From Peptococcus simiae (lineage in GTDB: Bacteria; Bacillota; Peptococcia; Peptococcales; Peptococcaceae), in the NCBI RefSeq assembly GCF_046097595.1, contig NZ_JBJUVG010000020.1, positions 1 to 15,517 of the forward strand: 15,517 nucleotides of DNA. Direction: 5' to 3'. The position numbers and the translations under genes are program-made. The notes under the pieces were generated by a model. That model saw only the letters and a program-made list of their open reading frames with translations. It did no database searches and was not told the origin of the DNA. Below, one piece after another: positions 1 to 6,141 of this stretch (its first letter is position 1; every line of letters begins with the position of its first letter).

Positions 1-9
1 TTCTGCCAT
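1..9 (-). CDS. Possible start of a gene running off the left edge
   Basis: Reading the minus strand out of the window, an ATG at 9-7 is preceded by an AAGAGG-like ribosome site about 6 bases upstream and opens the codons Met-Ala-Glu before the window ends. It lies about 55 bases downstream of the stalk-domain gene on the same strand, so the two could be co-transcribed. Nothing can be said about its product. With only three codons visible, this is a weak inference from the ribosome site and start alone. Confidence 0.3.
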
Positions 10-63
10 TGCGTGCCTCTTTTCTTTTTATAGCTGTCTGCCGGCCCTTATAGCCGGGGCCCT

Positions 64-651
64 TTACTGCATGCAGATATCTATCAGGTAGGGCTGGATC
101 TTTGCCCGAAATTCATCTACGGTCACATACACCTTGCCTTCACTGTAAATCACTTGTATGGGAATATCCTTCTGTCCCTGGCCATCGGGAACGGAAAGAA
201 CCCTATGTTCCTTCTGGTCATCCGGGCCAAACCCATAGCGGTGGGTACCACGCCGGTAGCGATAATAAATACCTGTGATGTCTACCCCCTTAAAGAAGGG
301 TTCGGCGCTGACTTCATTGTCCGCATCCCGGGTTTTTTCCCGTACATAGACAAAGGTCGGCTGGTTGATATTAATCCCGGTTGGATAATTTCCCCCAGGT
401 ATAATCATAGAGGGATACTTGTCCACATCGTAAAAGAGGACCTCCATATTGGTCACTGAAGCCAGGTCTCTCAGTTGCACATAGGTGTGACCCTGGTACA
501 AAATAGAATGATTAAGGGTCACCGGCAACCCGTTCACATAAACACTATGGGGTGAGGGGATAATCCCAGAAGCCTGGACCGGGCCCAGGGGCAGAGCCGT
601 CAGCAGAAGGGCAGCAAGGGTCAATCCGGCAATTGCTTTTTTCCTAAGCAT
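64..651 (-). CDS. Secreted protein with copper-amine-oxidase N-terminal-like (stalk) domain
   Basis: The product is 195 residues. Residues 1-28 form a classic signal peptide: a Lys/Arg-rich start, a Leu/Ala-rich core and a likely cleavage site after VQA at about 27. The segment at about 37-75 (VYVNG, then YVQLRDLA) resembles the beta-stalk repeat of the copper amine oxidase N-terminal family (PF07833), common in exported clostridial proteins and usually structural rather than enzymatic. The remaining 120 residues have many Tyr, Asp and Gly and no catalytic motif that I recognise. The start at 651 is chosen because AAGGAGG lies 8 bases upstream; the longer open frame to 762 would place that site inside the coding region. 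No transmembrane anchor follows, so the protein is probably released or held non-covalently. The family call is moderately sure; the function is unknown. Confidence 0.75.
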   Translation of the reverse strand: MLRKKAIAGLTLAALLLTALPLGPVQASGIIPSPHSVYVNGLPVTLNHSILYQGHTYVQLRDLASVTNMEVLFYDVDKYPSMIIPGGNYPTGININQPTFVYVREKTRDADNEVSAEPFFKGVDITGIYYRYRRGTHRYGFGPDDQKEHRVLSVPDGQGQKDIPIQVIYSEGKVYVTVDEFRAKIQPYLIDICMQ

Positions 652-685
652 GTTTTTTTCCTCCTTCATTATCAAGACCATGATC

Positions 686-724
686 TCTATCAATCCCGGG
701 CCTCTCGATTCAGGGATTGATAGA
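686..724 (-). repeat. 12-bp perfect inverted repeat in the leader of the stalk-domain gene
   Basis: The arms are TCTATCAATCCC (686-697) and GGGATTGATAGA (713-724), complementary at all 12 positions around a 15-base spacer. It lies between the possible -10 at 737-742 and the start codon at 651, so it would be transcribed as a leader hairpin or serve as an operator. No T-run follows on either strand, so it is not a normal intrinsic terminator. Confidence 0.7.
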
Positions 725-736
725 ATGTATATATCT

Positions 737-742
737 ATTATA
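737..742 (-). promoter_or_regulatory. Possible -10 element for the stalk-domain gene
   Basis: The minus strand reads TATAAT here, about 86 bases before the start codon and just upstream of the leader inverted repeat. No good -35 hexamer is seen at the usual spacing, so this is a weak promoter call. Confidence 0.35.
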
Positions 743-765
743 CCCCCCGATAATTTTCGCAATAG

Positions 766-791
766 TTAGTCTAGGTCTATGGCTAGGCTAA
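766..791. repeat. Imperfect inverted repeat between divergent genes
   Basis: TTAGTCTAG (766-774) and CTAGGCTAA (783-791) are complementary at 8 of 9 positions around an 8-base spacer. It lies between the divergent stalk-domain and MFS genes, upstream of the MFS extended -10, where an operator would be expected. A role is inferred from position only. Confidence 0.35.
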
Positions 792-823
792 GTGAAAATG
801 TATGCCCAAATCAGGAAGGCATA

Positions 824-832
824 TGGTATACT
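824..832 (+). promoter_or_regulatory. Extended -10 promoter for the MFS gene
   Basis: TGGTATACT matches an extended -10 (TG-n-TATACT) 35 bases before the MFS start codon. There is no clear -35, which extended -10 promoters can tolerate. Confidence 0.5.
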
Positions 833-867
833 GAAAGCCATGTGTTTTTTAGATGAGGAGGCCTTTC

Positions 868-2040
868 ATGAAAGCGAGTTCACAACGTTTTTTAGTGGTT
901 ACACTGATATCTTTTATTTTATTTACAGCCAATTACACCCAGTACCAGCTATCCCCCATTGCCAATGATATCATGGCCCTCTTAGATATTGACACCCAGG
1001 CCTTTACGGCGGCTTTTACGGCGCCGATGATTCCGGCAGTTGTCTTTAGTCTGGTCAGCGGGCTCCTGGTGGACCGGTTTGGGGTCCGGCTCATTTTGGG
1101 GATGGCCGTCACCCTCATGGCCATCGGGACAGTGGCCAGGATGGCAGGGGATACTTACAGCATCTTTTTCTGGGCCATGCTCTTTTCCGGCTTTGGGCCG
1201 GCCTTTATCAATGCCAATGCAGCCAAGATTTTCGGGGCTCATTTTTCGCCGAGCCGGGCCCACCGGATGATGGGCTTAGCCATGGCCCTGGGCTGCCTAG
1301 GGATGACGGTGGGCATGGCGACCACCGCCCTCCTGCCCTCTATCCGGACAGCCTATTGGATTGCCGGTATTTTAGCAGTTATCGCCGTTCCGGCCTGGTG
1401 GCTCCTCATTGCACCGACGGCGGTGGTGGAAGAGCCGGACGGGCTCTCTCTGAAAAGGAGCCTCCAGGCGGTTATCCGCCACCGGGGGGTCTGGGTCACC
1501 GGCCTGGCCCTCTGCTTTATCATGGGGGCGGCCCTCTTAATTAATGCCACCATGCCCACCGCCCTGGCAACCAAGGGCTTTTCACCGGCGACAGCCGGCT
1601 TTTATAGCGCTATGATCAGCGTCGGGGCCATTGTTGGGAGCTTTTCCACCCCCTATATTGCCGGCTGGTTGGGCGGCTTGCGCCGGGCCATTGTGTTGAT
1701 TGTGGCCCTAGGGGCCCTGGCCCTGGCCTTTGCCTGGCAGCTGCCGGCCGGGATCTTGCTGGCCGCGGGACTCTTCCTCTGCGGCTTTACCACCAGTGGG
1801 ATTTTCCCTCTCTTACTAGCCATCCCCCTCAGTCTCAAAGGGGTTGGCATGCAGTTTGCCGGTACGGCCGGGGGACTCATTGCCAGCCTCCAGCTCCTGG
1901 GGGCGGTCCTTATTCCGGGACATATCATCCTCCCCCTAACGGGCAATGCGCCGGGACCGGCCTTCTTAGCGGCCGGAGCCTGCATGGCCTTGGCCGTCCT
2001 GGCGATGGCCTTCCTGCCGGCCCTGGAAGAAGGGGCTTAG
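868..2040 (+). CDS. MFS transporter, CynX/NimT-like
   Basis: This is a 390-residue integral membrane protein with about 12 hydrophobic segments, the usual size for a major facilitator. The loop at residues 65-74 (G-x3-D-R-F-G-V-R) is the MFS motif A between helices 2 and 3. Overall character resembles the CynX/NimT group of small-molecule carriers (cyanate, nitroimidazole-like), but the substrate cannot be read from sequence. The start at 868 is preferred over the in-frame ATG at 853 because GAGGAGG lies 6 bases before 868, and the 853 codon sits directly ahead of that site. It is a single-gene transcript: it has its own extended -10, a divergent neighbour upstream and a strong terminator 24 bases past its stop. 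Confidence 0.85.
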   Translation: MKASSQRFLVVTLISFILFTANYTQYQLSPIANDIMALLDIDTQAFTAAFTAPMIPAVVFSLVSGLLVDRFGVRLILGMAVTLMAIGTVARMAGDTYSIFFWAMLFSGFGPAFINANAAKIFGAHFSPSRAHRMMGLAMALGCLGMTVGMATTALLPSIRTAYWIAGILAVIAVPAWWLLIAPTAVVEEPDGLSLKRSLQAVIRHRGVWVTGLALCFIMGAALLINATMPTALATKGFSPATAGFYSAMISVGAIVGSFSTPYIAGWLGGLRRAIVLIVALGALALAFAWQLPAGILLAAGLFLCGFTTSGIFPLLLAIPLSLKGVGMQFAGTAGGLIASLQLLGAVLIPGHIILPLTGNAPGPAFLAAGACMALAVLAMAFLPALEEGA

Positions 2041-2063
2041 GCAACTTTTAGCTGAACAAGCAA

Positions 2064-2103
2064 AAAACTGGCTGCTATCTTGCGATAGTAGCCAGTTTTT
2101 TTT
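2064..2103. terminator. Bidirectional intrinsic terminator between the MFS gene and the HD gene
   Basis: A 16-bp stem (2064-2079 with 2084-2099, one G-T pair) has a 4-base TTGC loop and a T8 tract at 2096-2103. An A-run on the left side gives a T6 tract on the minus strand, so it can end the convergent HD-domain gene too. The HD gene stop codon (2104-2102) lies within the T tract. Confidence 0.9.
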
Positions 2104-2722
2104 AGCCTTCTTTGATTTCCGGCAGCCGGTAGCCCGGGGCCCACCGGGCCACTTCGGCCCGCAGCCGGTCTTCATCGGCCTTCATAGCTTCCAGGGTCCG
2201 GGCCTGGAGGTCGGCCAAGTCCCAGCCCAGCTGGTCGGCACCCCGGCGGATGATGTCGCGGTTGCAACCGGCGGCAAAGTGTTTATCCTTAAATTTTTTC
2301 TTAACGCTTTTAACCTCCATGTCCTGGAGGGTCCCGGAGGGCCGCAGGAGCAAGCCGGCCCAGATGATCCCGCTTAACTCGTCCATGGCAAAGAGGACCT
2401 TCTCCATTTCATGTTCAGGGGCCACCTCTGAGCAAATCCCATAGCCATGTGACATGACCGCATGGACCAGGGGTGCTTCGGCACCGATAGAGGCCAAAAG
2501 CCGCGGGGCATGCTGGAGGTGTTCTTCCGGGTAAGTCCCGAAGTCGACATCATGGAGCAGGCCGGCCATGGCCCAAAAGTCCTTGTCCTCTCCGTAGCCG
2601 AGGGCCTCGGCCATATAGTCCATGATCCCTTCCACCGTTAGGGCGTGGACCATATGAAAGGGGTCCGGGTTGTATTCTTTGAGTAGGGCGATGGCGTCCT
2701 CTCTTTTAACAGCTGTTTCCAT
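2102..2722 (-). CDS. HD-domain metal-dependent phosphohydrolase-like protein
   Basis: The product is a soluble protein of 206 residues. The HD signature is visible in order: His26 (in MVHALTVEG), His57-Asp58 (in LLHDVDFG), His92 (in SHG) and Asp114 (in MDELSG), as expected for metal-binding HD-superfamily hydrolases. Such single-domain proteins typically act on nucleotides or other phosphorylated small molecules; the substrate here is unknown. The C-terminal third is helical and charged. The start is supported by GGAGGAG about 6 bases upstream. It follows the thioesterase gene on the same strand but has its own strong promoter in the 57-base gap, so it can be expressed independently. It ends in the bidirectional terminator shared with the MFS gene. 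Confidence 0.8.
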   Translation of the reverse strand: METAVKREDAIALLKEYNPDPFHMVHALTVEGIMDYMAEALGYGEDKDFWAMAGLLHDVDFGTYPEEHLQHAPRLLASIGAEAPLVHAVMSHGYGICSEVAPEHEMEKVLFAMDELSGIIWAGLLLRPSGTLQDMEVKSVKKKFKDKHFAAGCNRDIIRRGADQLGWDLADLQARTLEAMKADEDRLRAEVARWAPGYRLPEIKEG

Positions 2723-2746
2723 ATAATCTCCTCCTCTTGTTCCTGT

Positions 2747-2775
2747 ATTATAACAGCGCCCGGACCAGCTGACAA
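2747..2775 (-). promoter_or_regulatory. Strong promoter for the HD-domain gene
   Basis: On the minus strand, TTGTCA (2775-2770) and TATAAT (2752-2747) are separated by 17 bases, and a TG one base before the -10 makes it an extended -10. It starts just after the thioesterase stop codon and directs transcription of the HD gene with a leader of about 20 bases. Confidence 0.75.
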
Positions 2776-2778
2776 GTC

Positions 2779-3516
2779 CTAAGCAAGGGCTGGCCGGGTC
2801 TGGATAAGGGACCGGATGCAGGGGTCGCCATCGACCTTTTGCCCCAGGACCTCATAGCTGCTGCCATCCCGGCGGACATAAAAGTGGAGCTTTTCATGGA
2901 GGCGGACTTCCTTGAGCCAGCTGATCTGAAAGCCGGTCATCTCGCCCGGCCGGGGAAAGGCCCGCCAGAGGGCATCCTGAACCCAGTTGATATAGCAAAT
3001 ATGGTTGACATGCCGGTTCATATCCAGGTGGGAGAAGTCCGCCGTGAAATCGCCAGCCGGAGCAAAGGCATCGGTCAGGCGAAAGCGGACCCGCATGGCC
3101 GGCCGAGGACCGGCCAAGGCGGGGAGGATGGCCCTTAAATCAGCCGGGTAGTCCCTGGTCCGGACCGGCCGCCGGCTCCGGGCCTCTACCAGGAGCCAGG
3201 CAATCCGGCCAGTGACGCAGGGGCCCCGGCCATCCCTCAAGCTGTAGTCCCTATAAATATGGAGCTGGTCATTGCCCAGGCAGTGGGTGGCTCCGGTAAG
3301 GGGGCTGGCCAGGGCCGGTAGCCGAGTCATTGCCAGGGATAAGTCGGTCATCATCCAGGTCCAGGGGAGGGCCAGCCGGTCCAAGATGTCTTGGGCGGCC
3401 TGCTGGTCCGGGGCCTGGGCCGCCGTCTTGGCAAAAAAGCGTAAAATGCCTGCCAGGGACAGGTGGCCGGTATAGTCCACATTAAAGTCATCTAAAAGCC
3501 AGGTTTGTTCGTCCAA
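2779..3516 (-). CDS. Acyl-ACP thioesterase (FatA/FatB-like, PF01643)
   Basis: The 245-residue protein matches bacterial acyl-ACP thioesterases, which hydrolyse acyl-ACP to release free fatty acids in the cytoplasm. The C-terminal hotdog domain carries the family signature DMNRHVNHICYINW at 165-178. Asp165, Asn167 and His169, followed by Glu203 34 residues after the His, match the catalytic arrangement reported for plant FatB; the residue after Glu203 is Val rather than Cys. The N-terminal hotdog half is present, so the protein looks complete. The frame begins at TTG (3516-3514), with AGGAGG a rather long 11 bases upstream; no ATG or GTG start is available nearby. The SD overlaps the stop codon of the yitT-type gene 15 bases upstream, indicating co-transcription and probably translational coupling. 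Confidence 0.85.
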   Translation of the reverse strand: MDEQTWLLDDFNVDYTGHLSLAGILRFFAKTAAQAPDQQAAQDILDRLALPWTWMMTDLSLAMTRLPALASPLTGATHCLGNDQLHIYRDYSLRDGRGPCVTGRIAWLLVEARSRRPVRTRDYPADLRAILPALAGPRPAMRVRFRLTDAFAPAGDFTADFSHLDMNRHVNHICYINWVQDALWRAFPRPGEMTGFQISWLKEVRLHEKLHFYVRRDGSSYEVLGQKVDGDPCIRSLIQTRPALA

Positions 3517-3531
3517 TCGCTTCGCCGCCTC

Positions 3532-4422
3532 CTAGGAAAATAAGTGACTTTGGAAGTGCCCATTGACGGTGACCTGGTCCCAGGCCACCATAAAGGAATT
3601 GGGGTCCTTTTCCCGGAGGTAGCGCCGCAGGATTGGCATTTCATACTTGCTGACCACCGAGAAAATAATATAGGTATCGGTACCGGAGTAGGCCCCAATC
3701 CCCCGCCAGAAGGTTGCCCCTCTTTGCAGGACATTGTTGATATAGACCCAGTGCTCCGGCTGCTTGGTAATGACCAGGACACTCACCTTGATGTTTTGCA
3801 GGTAAACCTTTTCATAAACAAAGGTGGTAATCAGGGTGTAGATAACCGAGTAGGCCACCGTTTCAAAGGGGTAAACAAAGGCACAGTAGACAAAGACCAG
3901 GGCGCTCAAGATAAGGGACAGGGTCCCGACGCTGATGTTGGGGTTCTTCATGGCTGCGTAAACGCCTAGAATATCCACCCCGCCGGAAGACCCTCCGTAG
4001 CGGAGGATCAGGCCACAACCGAAGCCGCTAATAATCCCCCCGATAACGGACAGGGTCAAGGGGTCATCCAAGAGGGGGGCTGCCGGAATGGGAATCCAGG
4101 AAAAGGCGGCCATTTCCGCAATAATGGTAATGATGGTCTTAACAAAGAAAATCCGGTTCATATACTTATAAGCCATGAACAAAAGGGGGATATTGATGAT
4201 GAAGACCACGTAACCGGTCATATTCATCTGGATCCCCAAGAGCTGGGATGACAGGGTATTTCCAATCTGGGCAATACCGGTGACCCCACCCATGTAGAGG
4301 TGGATGGGACCGACAAAAATATTCAGGCCAATCCCATATAAAACCGCCCCAAAAATACATAATAAGTAGCGACTGGCCGGCTCAAACCGTTGAGCCCTGG
4401 ACCTAAGTGCAAAACCCTTCAT
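3532..4422 (-). CDS. YitT family membrane protein (DUF161 + DUF2179)
   Basis: The 296-residue protein has about five to six hydrophobic helices in its first 200 residues (including the GGVTGIAQI and GGSSGGVDILG stretches typical of YitT proteins) and a soluble C-terminal DUF2179-like domain (about 215-290, with RGATFWRGIGAYSGTD and later YLREKDPNSFMVAWD). The family is widespread in Bacillota and its role is not settled; transport or sensing has been suggested. AAGGAGG lies 5 bases before the ATG. It is the first gene of a two-gene unit with the thioesterase and diverges from the EamA transporter across 132 bases. I see no confident promoter for it in that gap. The family call is secure; the function is not known. 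Confidence 0.88.
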   Translation of the reverse strand: MKGFALRSRAQRFEPASRYLLCIFGAVLYGIGLNIFVGPIHLYMGGVTGIAQIGNTLSSQLLGIQMNMTGYVVFIINIPLLFMAYKYMNRIFFVKTIITIIAEMAAFSWIPIPAAPLLDDPLTLSVIGGIISGFGCGLILRYGGSSGGVDILGVYAAMKNPNISVGTLSLILSALVFVYCAFVYPFETVAYSVIYTLITTFVYEKVYLQNIKVSVLVITKQPEHWVYINNVLQRGATFWRGIGAYSGTDTYIIFSVVSKYEMPILRRYLREKDPNSFMVAWDQVTVNGHFQSHLFS

Positions 4423-4506
4423 ATACGCCTCCTTGAACTGCCGGCAGCTCCAGTAACCCGGCCGAAAAAAACACGCCGGGCCGGGCCAAATACCAGGTCT
4501 AGCCCC

Positions 4507-4536
4507 TTGAATGACCGGTTCTTCATATGATAGTAT
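4507..4536 (+). promoter_or_regulatory. Candidate promoter for the EamA transporter
   Basis: TTGAAT (4507-4512) and TAGTAT (4531-4536) are 18 bases apart, with an overlapping alternative -10 TATGAT at 4526. Each hexamer matches consensus at four positions, so this is a modest candidate. The rest of the gap contains GC-rich CCGGCC/GGCCGG runs around 4457-4485 with no clear function. Confidence 0.4.
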
Positions 4537-4554
4537 GGTTTTTAGGTGATGACA

Positions 4555-5478
4555 ATGACTAAAGAAAAAAACCGTCGCTTAGGGACCTTTCTGGTCCTCT
4601 TTGCGGCCATCTGCTGGGGCTTTTCAGGCACCTGCAGCGAATTCCTTTTTAAAACGCGGGATGTCTCCAGTGAGTGGCTGACCGCCTTCCGGATGCTGAC
4701 CGCAGGCGGCATCTTACTCTCCATTTGCTGGATCCAGTTTTTCCGGGGCAAGGCCGCCCACCCTCTGACCATCTTAAAGGACAGCTATGATTTAAAACGG
4801 CTGCTTATCTTTGCCATCTTTGGCCTCATGAGTGTCCAGTACACCTACCTGGTGGCCATCAGCCTGACCAATAGCGGAACAGCGACGGTCCTACAGTATT
4901 CAGCCCCTATTTTTATCCTGGGCTGGTCCTGCCTAACCTATAAGCGCTGGCCCTATCCCTTTGAGGCCATTTCCATCATCTGTGTGATCCTTGGTGTCTT
5001 CCTGCTGGCCACCCACGGCCACCCCTCCAACCTGGTCCTCTCTATGGCTGGCCTGGTCTGGGGGCTGAGCTCGGCCTTCGCCCTGGCCCTTTATACTATT
5101 CTACCACGGGGAATCCTGGGCCGCCATGGGTCCTTAACAGTCACCGGCTGGGGGATGTTCATCGGCGGCCTGGTCTTCTTCCTCTTCACCCGCCCCTGGG
5201 GCGAGGCCATTAGCTGGGACGGGGGAATGGTCTTTGGCCTGGTCGGCCTGGTCCTCATTGGGACGGTCATGAGTTTCAGCCTCTTCTTATACGGGGTCAA
5301 CCTCATCGGGCCGGTCCGGGCCTCCATTCTGGCCTGTGTAGAACCGGTCTCTGCAGCCCTTTTCTCCCACTTTTGGATGGGGACCCGGTTCACCCCTATG
5401 GATATTGTGGGCTTTGTCATTATCATTGCGGCGGTCCTCATCTTAACCCGCCCGACGCCGGCCGACCGGGCCAAGTAA
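4555..5478 (+). CDS. EamA/DMT-family transporter
   Basis: The 307-residue protein has about ten hydrophobic helices in two EamA repeats, the standard drug/metabolite transporter layout. Family features include the early CWGFSG segment in helix 1, the LQYSAPIF segment before the mid-loop, and the VEPVSAALFSHFW stretch in helix 9. Family members export or import small metabolites such as amino acids; the substrate cannot be assigned. The start at 4555 is chosen because AGGTGAT, pairing with the 3' end of 16S rRNA, lies just upstream at a normal distance; in-frame GTG 4546 and ATG 4549 overlap that site. It is transcribed alone, divergent from the yitT-type gene, and ends 15 bases before the nested terminator. 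Confidence 0.88.
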   Translation: MTKEKNRRLGTFLVLFAAICWGFSGTCSEFLFKTRDVSSEWLTAFRMLTAGGILLSICWIQFFRGKAAHPLTILKDSYDLKRLLIFAIFGLMSVQYTYLVAISLTNSGTATVLQYSAPIFILGWSCLTYKRWPYPFEAISIICVILGVFLLATHGHPSNLVLSMAGLVWGLSSAFALALYTILPRGILGRHGSLTVTGWGMFIGGLVFFLFTRPWGEAISWDGGMVFGLVGLVLIGTVMSFSLFLYGVNLIGPVRASILACVEPVSAALFSHFWMGTRFTPMDIVGFVIIIAAVLILTRPTPADRAK

Positions 5479-5493
5479 GCCCACCAGCAAATA

Positions 5494-5575
5494 AAAAAAG
5501 CTCAACGATTCACACCAAGCCAAAAGCCGGAACCTTATGTCCGGCTTTTCTTAGTGCTGGATGTTGAGCTTTTTT
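5494..5575. terminator. Two-tier nested bidirectional terminator
   Basis: The outer arms (5494-5506 and 5563-5575) are a perfect 13-bp inverted repeat containing GCTCAAC, flanked by A6/T6. Nested inside is a second perfect 10-bp hairpin (5522-5531 with 5540-5549, core GCCGG) with its own A4/T4 ends and an 8-base loop. Short extra pairings (CAC/GTG, AAG/CTT) nearly join the two into one 82-base imperfect hairpin. It separates the convergent EamA (+) and OsmC (-) genes and can end transcription from both sides. Confidence 0.85.
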
Positions 5576-5583
5576 AGTGGATC

Positions 5584-5997
5584 TTATTCAATCACATTTT
5601 CTAAAATCGCGCCACCCTTGAACATCTTGGTATAAGGGCTGGTGGTTTGCGCCTTTTCGAGGAAGTCTTTGATTTCTTCTTTGGTCAGTTGAGGGGCATT
5701 TACCTTGCATTCGCAGCGGACCCGCATGGTGCCTTCATAGTTGGGGTCATCTTCCAGGTAAACAGTAACGATGAACTTCACTTCGCTTTCCTTGCCGGCT
5801 TCTTCCATGTGGTAGAGGAAGGCGCCGTTGTAACAGGAAGCCAGGGCAGCTGCAAAGAGTTGTTCCGGGTTGGTGGACCCGGGGTTCATCTTCCCGTCTT
5901 CATTGGGTTGTTCCAGCTTAAAGGTATTGTCAATAGCGACGGACTCACCGACACGGCCACCAACGTTGGTAAATTGGGTTTCATAATGAACGGACAT
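5584..5997 (-). CDS. OsmC/Ohr-family protein
   Basis: The 137-residue protein has the standard OsmC/Ohr length and fold features: an N-terminal strand region with GGRVGES, the NPEQLFAAALASCYNGAF helix containing Cys55, and a C-terminal TTSPYTKMFKGG segment. Ohr enzymes reduce organic hydroperoxides with a pair of cysteines. The first (Cys55) is present, but the usual second one in a CPY context is Ser120 (SPY). Two other cysteines, Cys95 and Cys97, are close in sequence. It may therefore use a different thiol partner or a different chemistry. The ATG at 5997 is preferred over the upstream in-frame start at 6069 because GAGGAGG lies about 7 bases before it. It is a monocistronic gene between two terminators. 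Confidence 0.85.
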   Translation of the reverse strand: MSVHYETQFTNVGGRVGESVAIDNTFKLEQPNEDGKMNPGSTNPEQLFAAALASCYNGAFLYHMEEAGKESEVKFIVTVYLEDDPNYEGTMRVRCECKVNAPQLTKEEIKDFLEKAQTTSPYTKMFKGGAILENVIE

Positions 5998-6039
5998 GGT
6001 ATTTCCTCCTCGAATGTCTTGAGCTTTACTTTCCTTTTC

Positions 6040-6069
6040 TATATACCCTTTTTTATAGGGGCTAATCAA
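6040..6069 (-). promoter_or_regulatory. Candidate promoter for the OsmC-like gene
   Basis: On the minus strand, TTGATT (6069-6064) and TATATA (6045-6040) are 18 bases apart, leaving a leader of about 35 bases. Both hexamers are imperfect, but the position between the upstream terminator and the SD fits. Confidence 0.4.
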
Positions 6070-6098
6070 AAAACACCCTTTTCTGAACCTTGTCCAAG

Positions 6099-6129
6099 AA
6101 AAAAACGCACCCGGCCGGGTGCGTTTTTT
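6099..6129. terminator. Perfect palindromic terminator after the surface-protein gene
   Basis: CGCACCCGG and CCGGGTGCG meet with no spacer (6106-6123), flanked by A7 on the left and T6 on the right. It begins 12 bases past the stop of the surface-protein gene on the minus strand and yields a GC-rich hairpin followed by a U-run. The symmetry means it could also stop transcription entering from the plus strand. Confidence 0.9.
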
Positions 6130-6141
6130 GTATAGGCGGCT

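Noticed and set aside
41..57. CCGGC/GCCGG hairpin after the stalk-domain gene as a terminator
   Set aside because: The stem is only 5 bp and no T-run follows on either strand.
4457..4485. CCCGGCC/GGCCGGG inverted repeat upstream of the yitT-type gene as a terminator or riboswitch
   Set aside because: CCGG-rich runs are common in this GC-rich DNA, the spacer is 15 bases and no U-run follows. I see no riboswitch-like layout.
5494..5575. Nested palindrome as a transposon-like miniature element
   Set aside because: No target-site duplication is visible, only one copy is in the window, and the A/T-flanked arms between convergent genes are better explained as terminators.
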